Assembly: GCA_021228405.1 (NCBI GenBank)
Contig: JAJQRF010000002.1
Span: forward strand, 186,001-250,000
Origin: Pyrinomonadaceae bacterium
GTDB taxonomy: Bacteria; Acidobacteriota; Blastocatellia; Pyrinomonadales; Pyrinomonadaceae
Direction: 5' to 3'
Length of the DNA stretch: 64,000 nucleotides
The translations under genes were made by a program, and so were the position numbers. Below are positions 41,545-52,200 of this stretch, in pieces. The notes under the pieces are model-generated. The model was not told the origin of the DNA. It was given only the letters and a program-made list of their open reading frames with translations, and searched no databases. Positions within the stretch are counted from its first letter, which is position 1. Every line of letters begins with the position of its first letter.

Positions 41545-42687
41545 TTACTGATTTCTCAAATTTTCGAGCGGTTTTACGCGGCTGGCACGAAATGCCGGAT
41601 AAACCGTCGCCGCCAGACATAATAAAAAAGCAGCCGCGACAATCTGCAAAATATTTACCGGATCAGGTCGTAGAGGAATGTAATTTAACGAATACACTTC
41701 CGCCGAAATACTCACGAGTTTGAAATAATTTGCGGCAAAACAGGCAACCAAACCAAGCAAAACACCGCTGAAAATCCCGATCGCCCCTGAAATAAATCCT
41801 TCGATCAAAAAAATTAAGATCAAACTTTTCGTGCGTGCACCGCACGTTCGCAAAACGGATATGTCGAGTTTTCTCTCATTAACAAGCAAAGCGAGCGTCG
41901 TCGTAATATTCAAGACCGCGATAAAAATTATCAGCGAAATGACGGCGAACGAAGCCTTTTTTTCCAAACTCAACGCCGCAAAAAGCGGACGATTCGCTTC
42001 CTGCCAATCGAGGATTTTGTAGTTTTCGCCCAATATTTCAGAGATTTTCCGTGCCGTTTCAGCGGTTTTATAAATGTCCTTCACGGAAACGCTCAAATGC
42101 GTCGGCGTGAAATCGCTTTCCTTGTGAAGCCGCGCAAAGCCTTCAGGCGTGAGCGTCACCAACGTCGAATCATACTCGTAAAGACCGCTCGAAAAGGTTT
42201 CGGCAATTCGCACACGCGTCGGCGTTTGATTTTCGAGCGTGACGAGTTCGGCAATATCATTCGCTTTCAGATTCAGTTTTTCCGCCAAAATATTTCCGAT
42301 AATCGCTTCGTTCGGACTTTGGACTTTGGACTTTGGACTTTGGACTTTAATAATCGCGTAACTCGATTCGGTTTCGCCGATCAGCAAAGCGTTTTCAAGA
42401 GCGGTCGGCGTTATATTTTGGACATTTTCGACCGATTCGAGTTTCGTTTTGATATTTTCCCAATCCGAAATTTTGCCGCCGTTCTTTTGAAAGATTGAAA
42501 TATGCGCCGTGTTTGCGAGGATTTTTTCGCGCATTTCGTCTTGAAATCCGCTTGCGAGCGACTGTGCAATAATCAGGCTCGCCACGCCGACCGTGATTCC
42601 CAGAATCGCCACGGCGGAAGTAAAGCGCGCCAGAGATTTTCGTTTTGCGCGGAAATATTTAAAGGCAAGCTTGAATTCAAACGGCAT
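41545..42687 (-). CDS. lolC: Lipoprotein-releasing-type ABC permease (LolC/LolE family)
   Basis: 380 residues. One TM helix near the N terminus (FTSAVAILGITVGVASLIIA), a large periplasmic MacB-like domain, and three C-terminal TMs (FAVISLIIFIAVLNITTTLA, LILIFLIEGFISGAIGIF, ILQIVAAAFLLCLAATVYPA). The blocks ALLVNERKLDISVLRTCGAR and YPAFRASRVKPLENLRNQ fit LolC/LolE, which extract lipoproteins from the inner membrane for LolA. No LolD ATPase is adjacent. The periplasmic domain carries a heptamer-repeat insert (KVQSPKSKVQSPNEA). Confidence 0.9.
   Translation of the reverse strand: MPFEFKLAFKYFRAKRKSLARFTSAVAILGITVGVASLIIAQSLASGFQDEMREKILANTAHISIFQKNGGKISDWENIKTKLESVENVQNITPTALENALLIGETESSYAIIKVQSPKSKVQSPNEAIIGNILAEKLNLKANDIAELVTLENQTPTRVRIAETFSSGLYEYDSTLVTLTPEGFARLHKESDFTPTHLSVSVKDIYKTAETARKISEILGENYKILDWQEANRPLFAALSLEKKASFAVISLIIFIAVLNITTTLALLVNERKLDISVLRTCGARTKSLILIFLIEGFISGAIGIFSGVLLGLVACFAANYFKLVSISAEVYSLNYIPLRPDPVNILQIVAAAFLLCLAATVYPAFRASRVKPLENLRNQ
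42314..42348 (-). repeat. GGACTTT heptamer repeat within the lolC-like gene
   Basis: Five exact copies of GGACTTT on the plus strand (42314-42348). Read on the coding strand they give VQSPKSKVQSPNE. They fall in the periplasmic domain, between conserved blocks. Confidence 0.95.
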
Positions 42688-42690
42688 CGG

Positions 42691-42725
42691 CTAATTGTAA
42701 ATGGTTAATTGTTAATTGTTAATCG
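42691..42725. repeat. Heptamer repeat TTAATTG upstream of lolC and ribB
   Basis: Units CTAATTG, TAAATGG, TTAATTG, TTAATTG, TTAATCG fill 42691-42725 in the divergent spacer between the lolC-like and RibBX-like genes. Nothing else is evident there. Confidence 0.9.
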
Positions 42726-42829
42726 TTTTTTCGTTCGCCAAAGTATTTTCTTTTCGTTAGAATTTACTTTTATAAAAAGATTCAGCGCGAAACCGCAAAT
42801 CGAAAATTTTAAAGTCGCAAATCGAATTG

Positions 42830-43957
42830 ATGCCATTAGCCACGATTGAAGAAGCCGTCGAAGACATAAAAAACGGCAAAATGATTATTATTGTTGACGA
42901 CGAAGACCGCGAAAACGAAGGCGATCTCGTCTGCGCCGCCGAAAAGGTCACGCCCGAAATAATTAGTTTTATGGCGATTCACGGTCGCGGCTTGATCTGT
43001 TTACCTTTAACCGAAGAAAGATGCGACGAACTGCAACTTTTGCCGCAAACCGCCGATAACACTTCAAGTATGGGAACGGCTTTTACCGTTTCGATCGAAG
43101 CCAAAACGGGCGTAACGACCGGAATCTCGGCGGCTGACCGCGCAAAAACGATTCTGACGGCGGTCGATCCGAACTCGAAAGCGAACGATCTGGCGCGTCC
43201 GGGACATATTTTTCCGCTTCGCGCAAAACGTGGCGGTGTGCTTGTCCGCGTCGGGCAAACCGAAGCCAGCGTTGACATTGCCAGAATTGCCGGACTTAAT
43301 CCGTCCGCCGTTATCTGCGAAATTATGAACGACGACGGCACGATGTCGCGAATGCCCGAACTCGAAGTTTTCGCGGAAAAGCACGATCTGAAAATTATTT
43401 CCGTCGCGGATTTGGTTCGTTACCGGATTCATAAGGAAACGTTGGTCAGAAAGATCGTCGAAACCGATCTGCCGACCGATTATGGAAATTTCCGCGCCGG
43501 TGTTTATGAAAATATCATTAACGGCGAAACGCATCTGGCGATGGCGATGGGAGATTTTTCGCAGACAACCGAACCTGTTTTGGTGCGCGTCCAAACGGAG
43601 AATATTACCTTTGCGATGTTCGGGTCTAAACTCGGCGAAGCCTCGCAGGCGATGCAATCTTCGTTAAAAAAAATAGCCGAAGCAGGAAAAGGAGTGATAC
43701 TCTATTTACGCCAGAATGAACATAATCTTGATTTGATTCATCAACTGCAAACGTATGCGCTGATGCAGGAAAAAAATCTCGATTTTCAAACGGCGCGGCG
43801 CGAAACAGGTTACGGCAGACTTCGCGATTACGGGATCGGGGCGCAGATTTTGCACGATCTCGGCGTGAGAAAGATTCGGCTTTTGTCGAATCATCCGCCG
43901 AAAGTAAACGCGCTCGAAGGTTTTAATTTGGAAATTATCGAAACCGTTCCCCTTTAG
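42830..43957 (+). CDS. ribB: 3,4-dihydroxy-2-butanone-4-phosphate synthase with degenerate GTP-cyclohydrolase-II domain (RibBX-like)
   Basis: 375 residues from ATG 42830. The N-terminal DHBP synthase is intact: [32 protein letters not shown] and [10 protein letters not shown]. The C-terminal half keeps the fold of GTP cyclohydrolase II ([53 protein letters not shown]) but lacks the zinc-binding cysteines and the CDCGEQ-like block. It therefore should supply the butanone phosphate for riboflavin but not perform the GTP step. Such hybrids are known as RibBX. A separate RibA must be elsewhere in the genome. Confidence 0.9.
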   Translation: MPLATIEEAVEDIKNGKMIIIVDDEDRENEGDLVCAAEKVTPEIISFMAIHGRGLICLPLTEERCDELQLLPQTADNTSSMGTAFTVSIEAKTGVTTGISAADRAKTILTAVDPNSKANDLARPGHIFPLRAKRGGVLVRVGQTEASVDIARIAGLNPSAVICEIMNDDGTMSRMPELEVFAEKHDLKIISVADLVRYRIHKETLVRKIVETDLPTDYGNFRAGVYENIINGETHLAMAMGDFSQTTEPVLVRVQTENITFAMFGSKLGEASQAMQSSLKKIAEAGKGVILYLRQNEHNLDLIHQLQTYALMQEKNLDFQTARRETGYGRLRDYGIGAQILHDLGVRKIRLLSNHPPKVNALEGFNLEIIETVPL

Positions 43958-44033
43958 AATTTCGATAAATATTTTGATTTTATAAATACACAAAACGATT
44001 TTGATAAGGTTTTCAGTTTTCGTGATTCTTTTC

Positions 44034-44068
44034 CCCAAATCCGAAATCCCAAATCCGAAATCCCAAAT
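44034..44068 (+). repeat. Alternating CCCAAAT/CCGAAAT heptamers before tamB
   Basis: Five units: CCCAAAT, CCGAAAT, CCCAAAT, CCGAAAT, CCCAAAT at 44034-44068, in the spacer before the tamB ribosome site. The alternation of two words is exact. Confidence 0.95.
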
Positions 44069-44094
44069 CGTTTCTCTCTTCAAGGTGGGATTTG

Positions 44095-47000
44095 ATGTCA
44101 GAAGAAAATAGTCAGATTGAAGAAACCGAACCGCTTGAAACGGAACGGGAAGAAAACAACGCGCTCCCGAAACGCCGTTTTTTCTCGCGGCGCAATCTGC
44201 TTTTCAGTTTCGGTTTTATCGCCGTTTTAGCTCTTTTCGTCACAATTGCGGTCGTCGTTTCGTATCGTTACGGCGTTTTCGATAATTACATTAAAACGCA
44301 ATTCGTCGCGAAAATGAACGACATCGGTATTGTTTTCGATGCCGACGTTCTGCGCGTGACGGTCAATCCGTTAAAACTCGAACTCAGGAACGCGACCTTT
44401 AACGACAAGGTTTCGGGCGAAAAATTATTTTTCGTGCGCGAAGCCAATCTCGGCTTAACCGTCCAAAATCTTTATGCGTGGCAACTTTCGCGTGATATTT
44501 CCCTCGATTCGACCGACATCAACGGTGCGGAAGTTTGGGTAAAATTTGACGAAAACGGCAAATCCAATTTTTCAAATCTCAACATTGTCGAAGACGAAAG
44601 CGGTTCGCGCGTAAACTTCAAATACGATTCGCTGAAATTTACGCTCAACGACGGGCTTGTTCATTTCGGCGATGCCCAACACAAGCTCGCGGGAAACGCG
44701 AAAAACATCATTTTCAGTTTTTCGCCGACGACTTACGCTGTTCCCGACGAGCAAAAACGCTATAATTTCGATCTGACTTCGACCGATTCAAATTTTACTT
44801 ACGACCAAAGCACACTCGAAAAGATCGACGTTCGCGCGATCGGAATCGCCGACAACAAAGGTGCGGAAATCTCCGAATTCAGACTGACGACACCGATCGG
44901 CGAATCGACCCTGAACGGAACTTTAACCGATTGGGAACGTCTGCAATACAATTTCAAAATAAATTCGACCGTCGATCTGACGCAGACTTCGACGATCTTT
45001 CCGCTCGGAACGCCGTTGCGCGGAGTCGGAAATTTTGCGGGAGAGGTTTCGGGCGAAGGAGATAAATACAAGGTCGAAGGCGAGATTTCAAGCGATGCGC
45101 TCTCGGCTTCAAACGTTTATCTGAAAGGTTTGAACGTTGCCGCGACGGTTCAGGGGACGAATTCGATGTATGAAGCGAACGGCACGGCAATCGCCGAATT
45201 GCTCACGTTTGAAGATTTTCGCATCGATTTTCCGAAAATCGTCGGCAACGTGCGCGGCACGGGAACGGATTTTAAATGGATCGGCGAGCTTCAAGCCGTC
45301 GCCGCCAAATCGCCGTCGTTAAGTTTAGGCGGACTTTTTATTTCCGACGCAGTTGCCGAATACAAGGAAGAAAGATTCGGCATTACCGCAGGAAATGCCC
45401 GCGCCGCTTCTTTTATCATCGGCGGCGAAACCGAATTTCAAAATCTGCGGACAAGTAATTTGAAGGTTTCCAAAAACGGCGACGAGCTTGAAATCAGCGC
45501 GCCGAATGCCCGCACCGATTCGTTCAAAACCGAAGATTTCAAAATAAACGGCGTGACGGGAAAAAACGTGCGCGTGAAAGACCGTCCGCAAGATACAGTT
45601 GTCAAAGTCGATAACCTGACGGCGGAAAGCGCGGACGTTGAAAAAAATCGTCTGAAAAATCTGAAAGCCGATGGGTTCGAGTTCAAAAAAGAAGGCGAAA
45701 ACATCGATCTGTCGGCAAAAAATCTGCGCGCCGACGGGTTGGACGCAGACGGTGCGCAGATCACGGGATTGGACGCTTCAAACGTTACGTTGAAGGACGT
45801 TGCGGCGGAAACCGTTATTTTTTCCGACAATCTGCGCGTTGCCAGAATCACGACCGATGCCGCAGTTCTCGGAAGTTTGAACATCGCAGGAGTTCGTTTG
45901 ACGATTCGCGAAGGGCGCGTCGAGGGAACTTCAAATAATTTCGATGCTGGAAATGTTGCACTGACGAAAAGCAATTCATTACCGCAGGGCGGAAACCTCG
46001 AAAACGTCAAAGTTGCAAAGCCGGTTTTCATTCTCGAACCTTCGGGACGTTACCGCGCTTCGGCTGATATGAGTTTGGGCGGGGGCGTTCTCGGAAGCGT
46101 TTCGCTCGGCGCGGCGCGTGCGTCGGTCGTTGCGGAAAACGATCAGGTCGCGCTGACTAATCTGACCGCCGACGTGATGCAGGGAAAAGTGAACGGCAAC
46201 GCGACGATTGCGCTCGTCAACAGCCGTAAATCGCAGATCAATGCTGATTTTTCCAATCTCGACGTTGCTAAACTTCTCGCTTTGCAAGGCGGACAGATTC
46301 TGCCCGTCGAAGGTCAAACGACGGGAAATGTCGATCTTTCCTTTAACAGCACAAACTTTAAAACCGCAAGCGGAACCATAAATGCAGATATTACGGCAAA
46401 CGCCGGAACGGTCGAACGCGGTTTCGTTCCCGTCAACGGGCGGCTTGAACTCGTGGCGACCGACGGACTTTTTAACGTCAATGTCGCTCGTTTGAATACC
46501 GAAAAAAGCGAATTGAACGCGAACGGCAGATTCGACCTCGGCGGCGACGATTCGGATTTAACGGTTTCGCTCAATTCGTCCGACGCTTCGGAGATCGAAC
46601 GCGTGATCCGCGTTTTGAGTCTTTCGCCCGAACTTCAGCAACGCGCCGAAGAATTGAATTTACAGTTCGCGGGAAACTTTACCTTTAACGGAAATTTGCG
46701 CGGGAATCTGAGCAATCCGACGGTCGAAGGTCGCGCCGAGCTTGCTTCGCTCGTTTTGAGCGGGCGCGATGTCGGCTCGATCGGACTCGGAGTTTTTGTT
46801 TCGCCCGAACTCATCGCTCTGCGCGATGCACGCTTTCAGGAGCGCGGCGGCGGAAGTGTCGCTTTCAGTTTGGACGTGCCGCGCATAGGCACGAACAATA
46901 TTTCGCTTCAAGCAACCGTCGATAAAGTCAACACGGGAACTTTGCTGTCGTTCTTGCCCGTCAGTTTGCCCGCGACGGTGCAGAATTTGAATGCAAAAGC

Positions 47001-49233
47001 GTCGGGAACTTTGAAACTTAACGGGTTGCCGAAGGAAATGACGGGCGAAGCGAATATTTCGTCGGGCGCGGGAACCCTGAACGGCGAACCTTTCGACGGT
47101 TTCGATTCGCGGGTTTTATTTGCGGGCGATCTGGTAACTATCGAAAAATTCACGGCGAAATTCGGCGACGGAACGCTTAATGCGAACGGAACTTACAACA
47201 CGAGTTCGACGCTCTTCGATTTTACCGTGACAGGTCAGAACGTTCTGCTTTCGCGCGTTCGCCCGTTCATTCCGAATAGTCAAAATCTGCCCGACATAAA
47301 CGGAACAGTCGATCTGACCGCGAAAGCGACGGGCGAAGGTAGTAATTCTGCAACCTATAACGTCAATTTCAGTGGAAACGGGCGCAACGTGACGGTTAAT
47401 AATCGTTCGGTCGGCGAAGTCACCTTTAACGGAACGACGGAAAATCAGCAATTTAACGCGAATCTAACCGCCGATTTTAACGGACAGCCGCAAACGATCA
47501 CGGCAAACGTCAATTTTGCCGACCCGAACCTGCCGTTCCGCGCCGAAACGAATTTTAATAATTCCGAGCTTTCGCCGTTTATTTCATTGATTCGCGAACA
47601 AGGCGAAAACGATGTCGAAATCACGGGAACGGCGACGGGCAAGGTTTTTCTGGCGGGAAATCTTTCATCCACCGACGCAGAAGGAAAACGCGTATTTTCG
47701 ACCGATAATCTGAGCGGTTCGGCTAATTTCAGCCAGCTTGCCTTACAAATCGGCGAAACGCCTCTAACTGCGGTCGAGCCTGTTTCGGTCAGGTTCAATA
47801 CGAGCGAAGTCGTCGTCGAAAACGCCAAATTTGCGGGCGGCGGTTCAAACATCGTCGTCAGCGGAACAAAGGCTCTGACCGAAAACGGCATCAATAATTT
47901 GACGGTTGACGGTAGCATCAATTTAAGTATTTTCAACGCGCTTTCGAGAAACACGTTCTTTGCCGGAATCGCGACGGTTTCGGTACGTCTAACAGGCGTA
48001 AATAAGACGGCGCGTTTGAACGGCACGGCGGATCTGAAAAACAGTTCGGTCGCGGCGTTTATCGGCGCGGAACGAATCACCTTCGAGCGTTTGAACGGAC
48101 GGATTTTCTTTACGTCGAATCAGGCGCAGATCGACGAACTGACCGGATTTTTAGGCGGCGGACGCATCACGGCAAGCGGCGGCGCATCGGTCGAAGGTTT
48201 GCAGTTACAGCGTTTTCGTTTCAATGTGAGCGGAAACAACATCACCGCACCGCTTCCCGAAGGATTTGTCACGACCGGCGATGCAAACATCGAATTTACG
48301 GGTTATCGGGAAGGAACCGTGATGAATTCGCTGATTCGCGGCGAAATTTTTGCGCGGCGCAGTGTTTATACGAAAGACATCGATCTGGCGGATGTCGTCA
48401 GCGGACGTTCGAGCGGCTCGCTTTCGGAAGGAAGTTCTTCCGATTCGGATTCGTTTATCGGCACGCCGAAACTCGACATCAGCATCGAAGGACGCGACGC
48501 TTTGACCGTTCGCAACAATGTCGCCGAACTGACGGCTTCGGCAAGTTTGCGCGTGACGGGTGATACCGAATTTCCGCAGGTCACGGGCAGAATCACGGCA
48601 AACAGCGGAACGGTTTTCTTTCGCAACGACCGTTACGAAGTTCAGCGCGGCGAGCTTACCTTCCCGCCGAACACGAACATCGAACCGTATATCAATCTGC
48701 AAGCCGAAACCGAAATTCGCGGTTATCAGATCATCGTCAATCTCGTCGGCGATCTGACGAACACGGACTCTTTGAGCGCGAACGTGCGCTCGAATCCGGC
48801 GTTGCCGCAAGCCGACGTGATCTCGCTCATCACGACCGGAAATCTGGCGAATACCGAAGCCGGAATCCCGACGCTGGCGCAATCGGGCATCAATACGGCG
48901 GCGGAAATTTTGACCGATTCGCTTATCAATAATCCGGCGCGGAAAGCGACCGACCGGCTGTTCGGTTTGAACGTTTTCGAGATCGACCCGATCATTTCGG
49001 GACAAAGATTGAACGCGTCGGCGCGTCTGACGGTCGGCAGACAGATCAACAAAAATCTTCTGGCGACTTATTCGACGAATCTTTCGCAAGACCAGAATCA
49101 GGTTTTGGCGTTGGAATACCGCGTTTCAAATCGCCTGTCGTTCGTGGCTCAATATCAACAGCGTTCCCTGAGCAACGTCACGCAAAGAAATAACAGTTTT
49201 AGTTTTGAAATCCGCTTACGGAAGAGATTTTAA
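44095..49233 (+). CDS. tamB: Translocation and assembly module TamB-like protein
   Basis: 1712 residues. A cytosolic Glu-rich start, one TM anchor (LLFSFGFIAVLALFVTIAVV, about 38-60), then a very long, mostly beta periplasmic rod of the AsmA/TamB/DUF490 class. Lipid-transport-type repeats of length about 80-120 can be followed throughout. The C-terminal DUF490 part (SGRITANSGTVFFRNDRYEV-type, PNTNIEPYINLQAETEIRGY) ends in phenylalanine (RLRKRF). AAGGTGG lies 8 bp before the ATG. The stop overlaps the next gene's ATG, forming a tamB-bamA unit. The family carries phospholipids, or helps insert proteins, across the envelope. Confidence 0.93.
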   Translation: MSEENSQIEETEPLETEREENNALPKRRFFSRRNLLFSFGFIAVLALFVTIAVVVSYRYGVFDNYIKTQFVAKMNDIGIVFDADVLRVTVNPLKLELRNATFNDKVSGEKLFFVREANLGLTVQNLYAWQLSRDISLDSTDINGAEVWVKFDENGKSNFSNLNIVEDESGSRVNFKYDSLKFTLNDGLVHFGDAQHKLAGNAKNIIFSFSPTTYAVPDEQKRYNFDLTSTDSNFTYDQSTLEKIDVRAIGIADNKGAEISEFRLTTPIGESTLNGTLTDWERLQYNFKINSTVDLTQTSTIFPLGTPLRGVGNFAGEVSGEGDKYKVEGEISSDALSASNVYLKGLNVAATVQGTNSMYEANGTAIAELLTFEDFRIDFPKIVGNVRGTGTDFKWIGELQAVAAKSPSLSLGGLFISDAVAEYKEERFGITAGNARAASFIIGGETEFQNLRTSNLKVSKNGDELEISAPNARTDSFKTEDFKINGVTGKNVRVKDRPQDTVVKVDNLTAESADVEKNRLKNLKADGFEFKKEGENIDLSAKNLRADGLDADGAQITGLDASNVTLKDVAAETVIFSDNLRVARITTDAAVLGSLNIAGVRLTIREGRVEGTSNNFDAGNVALTKSNSLPQGGNLENVKVAKPVFILEPSGRYRASADMSLGGGVLGSVSLGAARASVVAENDQVALTNLTADVMQGKVNGNATIALVNSRKSQINADFSNLDVAKLLALQGGQILPVEGQTTGNVDLSFNSTNFKTASGTINADITANAGTVERGFVPVNGRLELVATDGLFNVNVARLNTEKSELNANGRFDLGGDDSDLTVSLNSSDASEIERVIRVLSLSPELQQRAEELNLQFAGNFTFNGNLRGNLSNPTVEGRAELASLVLSGRDVGSIGLGVFVSPELIALRDARFQERGGGSVAFSLDVPRIGTNNISLQATVDKVNTGTLLSFLPVSLPATVQNLNAKASGTLKLNGLPKEMTGEANISSGAGTLNGEPFDGFDSRVLFAGDLVTIEKFTAKFGDGTLNANGTYNTSSTLFDFTVTGQNVLLSRVRPFIPNSQNLPDINGTVDLTAKATGEGSNSATYNVNFSGNGRNVTVNNRSVGEVTFNGTTENQQFNANLTADFNGQPQTITANVNFADPNLPFRAETNFNNSELSPFISLIREQGENDVEITGTATGKVFLAGNLSSTDAEGKRVFSTDNLSGSANFSQLALQIGETPLTAVEPVSVRFNTSEVVVENAKFAGGGSNIVVSGTKALTENGINNLTVDGSINLSIFNALSRNTFFAGIATVSVRLTGVNKTARLNGTADLKNSSVAAFIGAERITFERLNGRIFFTSNQAQIDELTGFLGGGRITASGGASVEGLQLQRFRFNVSGNNITAPLPEGFVTTGDANIEFTGYREGTVMNSLIRGEIFARRSVYTKDIDLADVVSGRSSGSLSEGSSSDSDSFIGTPKLDISIEGRDALTVRNNVAELTASASLRVTGDTEFPQVTGRITANSGTVFFRNDRYEVQRGELTFPPNTNIEPYINLQAETEIRGYQIIVNLVGDLTNTDSLSANVRSNPALPQADVISLITTGNLANTEAGIPTLAQSGINTAAEILTDSLINNPARKATDRLFGLNVFEIDPIISGQRLNASARLTVGRQINKNLLATYSTNLSQDQNQVLALEYRVSNRLSFVAQYQQRSLSNVTQRNNSFSFEIRLRKRF

Positions 49234-52200
49234 TGTTTTTGAATCAAAGGGTAGTTTCTGAAAATTTTTCACACAAAAGCCGCACGCTTCACCGCACGGC
49301 GGATACTTTTCCATATTTTTTCCGGTTTGCGTTTGTCTGCATCTTGTTTCTGCTGTTTTCATTGACCGCATTTCCGCAAAGCAAATTTGAAGACCGCCGG
49401 ATTTCAAACGTCATCATCAGCTTTGAAGGAACCGACCGCAGTACTTCGTCCGCCGCCGAATTTGAAGTCATCGCCCGCAATGCGCTCGGCAACACCTATT
49501 CAGCCGTGAGAGTTCGGAATGCGCTCGCGGCTCTTTTCCAGACGAACAACATCGTCAACGCGTCGGTCGAAGCGAGGGAAACGGCAAACAATTCGGTCGA
49601 TCTGCGCTTTATCATCAAACGAAAGACCCGCGCCGACCGAATTTTGATCGAAGTCGGAAACGCAATCGGCGAAAAGGACGTAACCGAGCAGGAACTTCTT
49701 TTGCGCGTCAACATTCTCAATTCGGGAACCGCGATCACCGAACAAACTCTGCGTGACAACGCCGATCTGATTCTCGATTATTTGCGCGACCGCGGATTTT
49801 TCAACGCCGAAGTCACCTACAAACAACAGCCTTTGCGCGTCGAAACCCAGGTTGCCGTCACTTTTAACGTCAATCCGAACACGCAGGCGAAGGTTGAAAA
49901 ATTCGACATCAACATCGAAGGCTTCGACGCGTCGAAATTGCGCGAAGATTTGAAATTAAAACCCGGCGAATTTTATTCACGCGAAAAACTGAACGAAGAT
50001 GTCGAGAAAATTAAGGAAGCACTTCGCAAGGAAAATTTTCTCGCGCCTGAACTCGACGAACCGCGCATCGTTCTGGACGATAATCAGCGCAATTTAATCA
50101 GCATCGAACTATCTGGAAAAGTCGGCGCGACCGTCAACGTTTCGGTCGAAACCGCCAATCCCGAAAACAAAAAGGAAGCGGACGAGGTGGAGATCGGCAA
50201 CAAAAAGCAAACCGAACTTTTGCCGATCAAGCGCGAAGGCACGGTCGATTTCGCCGCGATCATCGAAGGCGAACGCCGTCTGAAAAATTACTACCAGGAA
50301 CAAGGCTACTTTTTTGCGAACGTGACCTCGGTTTGCTCGGTCACGCCGCCGTTTACCGAAGCCGAGGCAAGCGTGACGCTGAACGAAACGCAATCCTTGT
50401 GTTCCGCGCTCGGCGGTGCCGAACTTGCGGGAAGAACCGTTGCCGTCAAATACCGCGTCGATCTCAACCGCCAGCTGAAGCTGACCGACATCCGCATCGA
50501 AGGAACGAGCCAGTTTACCGTCGAGGAAGTGCAGAGCGTCCTCGATTCGCAGGAAGCGAACATTCTCGGCTTTATTCCGCTTTTCGGTTACGGGCGCGGC
50601 TACACGAGCGAGGAATTGATCCGTCAGGATCAAACGACGATCGCATCCTTGATGCGCGAACTCGGTTTCCGCAATGCGAGCGTTTCGGTCAGACGCGGGG
50701 TTTCGATCACGGGCGAAGAATTGATTTTAACTTTCGTGGTTGACGAAGGCGTTCCGACGCGCATCAACAACGTCAAGATCGAAGGCAACAAGGAAATTTC
50801 CGAAGCGACTCTGCAATCGGTTCTCCCGAACCTTACGGGTAAGAATTTTTCCCGCGCACGGGCGCGCAACGGCGTGAAAAGCCTTGCCGAATATTATTCC
50901 AATCAGGGCTATTACGACGCGCGAATCACTTACGCAGTCGAAGAATTGCCCGACGACGGAAACACGCAGGAAGACCTCGTAAACGTCGTTTACAAGGTCG
51001 ATAACGAAGGCAAAAAGGTTTTCGTCAACCGCGTTTTCGTAAACGGCAACGAAATGACGAAAGATGCGGCGATCCTGAAAACGGCGACCATCAAACCCGA
51101 CCGCGTTCTGCGCGCCGCCGATATTTTTTCGACCGAGCAGAATCTTTATTCGACGAGCGCGTTCAAACGCGTCGAAGTCCGCCCGGAACCCGCCGGAACG
51201 CGTAGCGACGGAAACCGTCAAACCGATGTCATCATCAACGTCGAAGAAGAAAAACCGCGCTTGATAACCTACGGCGGCGGTTTTTCGACCGATGAAGGTC
51301 CGTTCGGATTTTTCGACATTCGCCATTACAACCTGTTCGGAAATCTGTTTCAGGGCGGCGCACGCGTCCGCATCGGCAGACGGCAACAGCTTGCACAGAT
51401 CGATTTTCTGAATCCGCGTTTCTGGCGCGACGGCACTAACAAAGACGGCTCCTTCCGCTATTCGCCGCTCACTTTTACGGCGCAATATCAGCGCGATTCG
51501 ACCGTCACGCGGTTTTTCCGTTCGACCTTCGATAAAGGAACTTTCGGCATCGTTCAGCGCGTTGACGAAAACGGCAATCCGATCGACGAATTCGGTGCAA
51601 AGACGGGTTCGCCGACGATCAACCGCCTGACGCTTTCGGCGGAAACGAGCCGCACGATCAGCCAGAAAAACCGCAGTATTCTCTTTGCGCGTTACCGTTT
51701 CGAGGACGTTCGGCTTTACAACATCAACAGCCTTTTAATCAAGGATTTGCTTTTGCCCGACGCGAAAATCCGCATTTCGGGATTCGGCGCGACCTTTGTG
51801 CGCGATACGCGCGAAAACTGCAATATCAAATATTCGGTTTTAGACATTATCGCCAAAGGCGAACCGGGCGAACCGTGCCGCTACAACGCGGGCGACCCGA
51901 CGCGCGGCGATTACCTGACGGCGGAATACAACGTTTCGCTTCCCGCGCTCGGCGCAAACATCGGTTTCAGCAAATTTCAGGCTTCGTATAATTACTATTA
52001 CACGCTTCCGCAATTCAAGAACACGACCTTTGCCGGACGCGCGATCTTAGGATTGGCAAACGTTTTCTCGAAAGGACAGCGTTTTTCGTCGGCGCAATTC
52101 CCCGATCTCGACGGCATTCTGCCGATCAGCGAAAGATTTTTCGCGGGCGGTTCGACGACTTTGCGCGGTTTTGAATTTGAATCAGCCGGACCGCGTGTCG

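Noticed and set aside
42727-42829. Possible FMN riboswitch before ribB
   Set aside because: No conserved RFN elements were found; the spacer is short and repeat-like.
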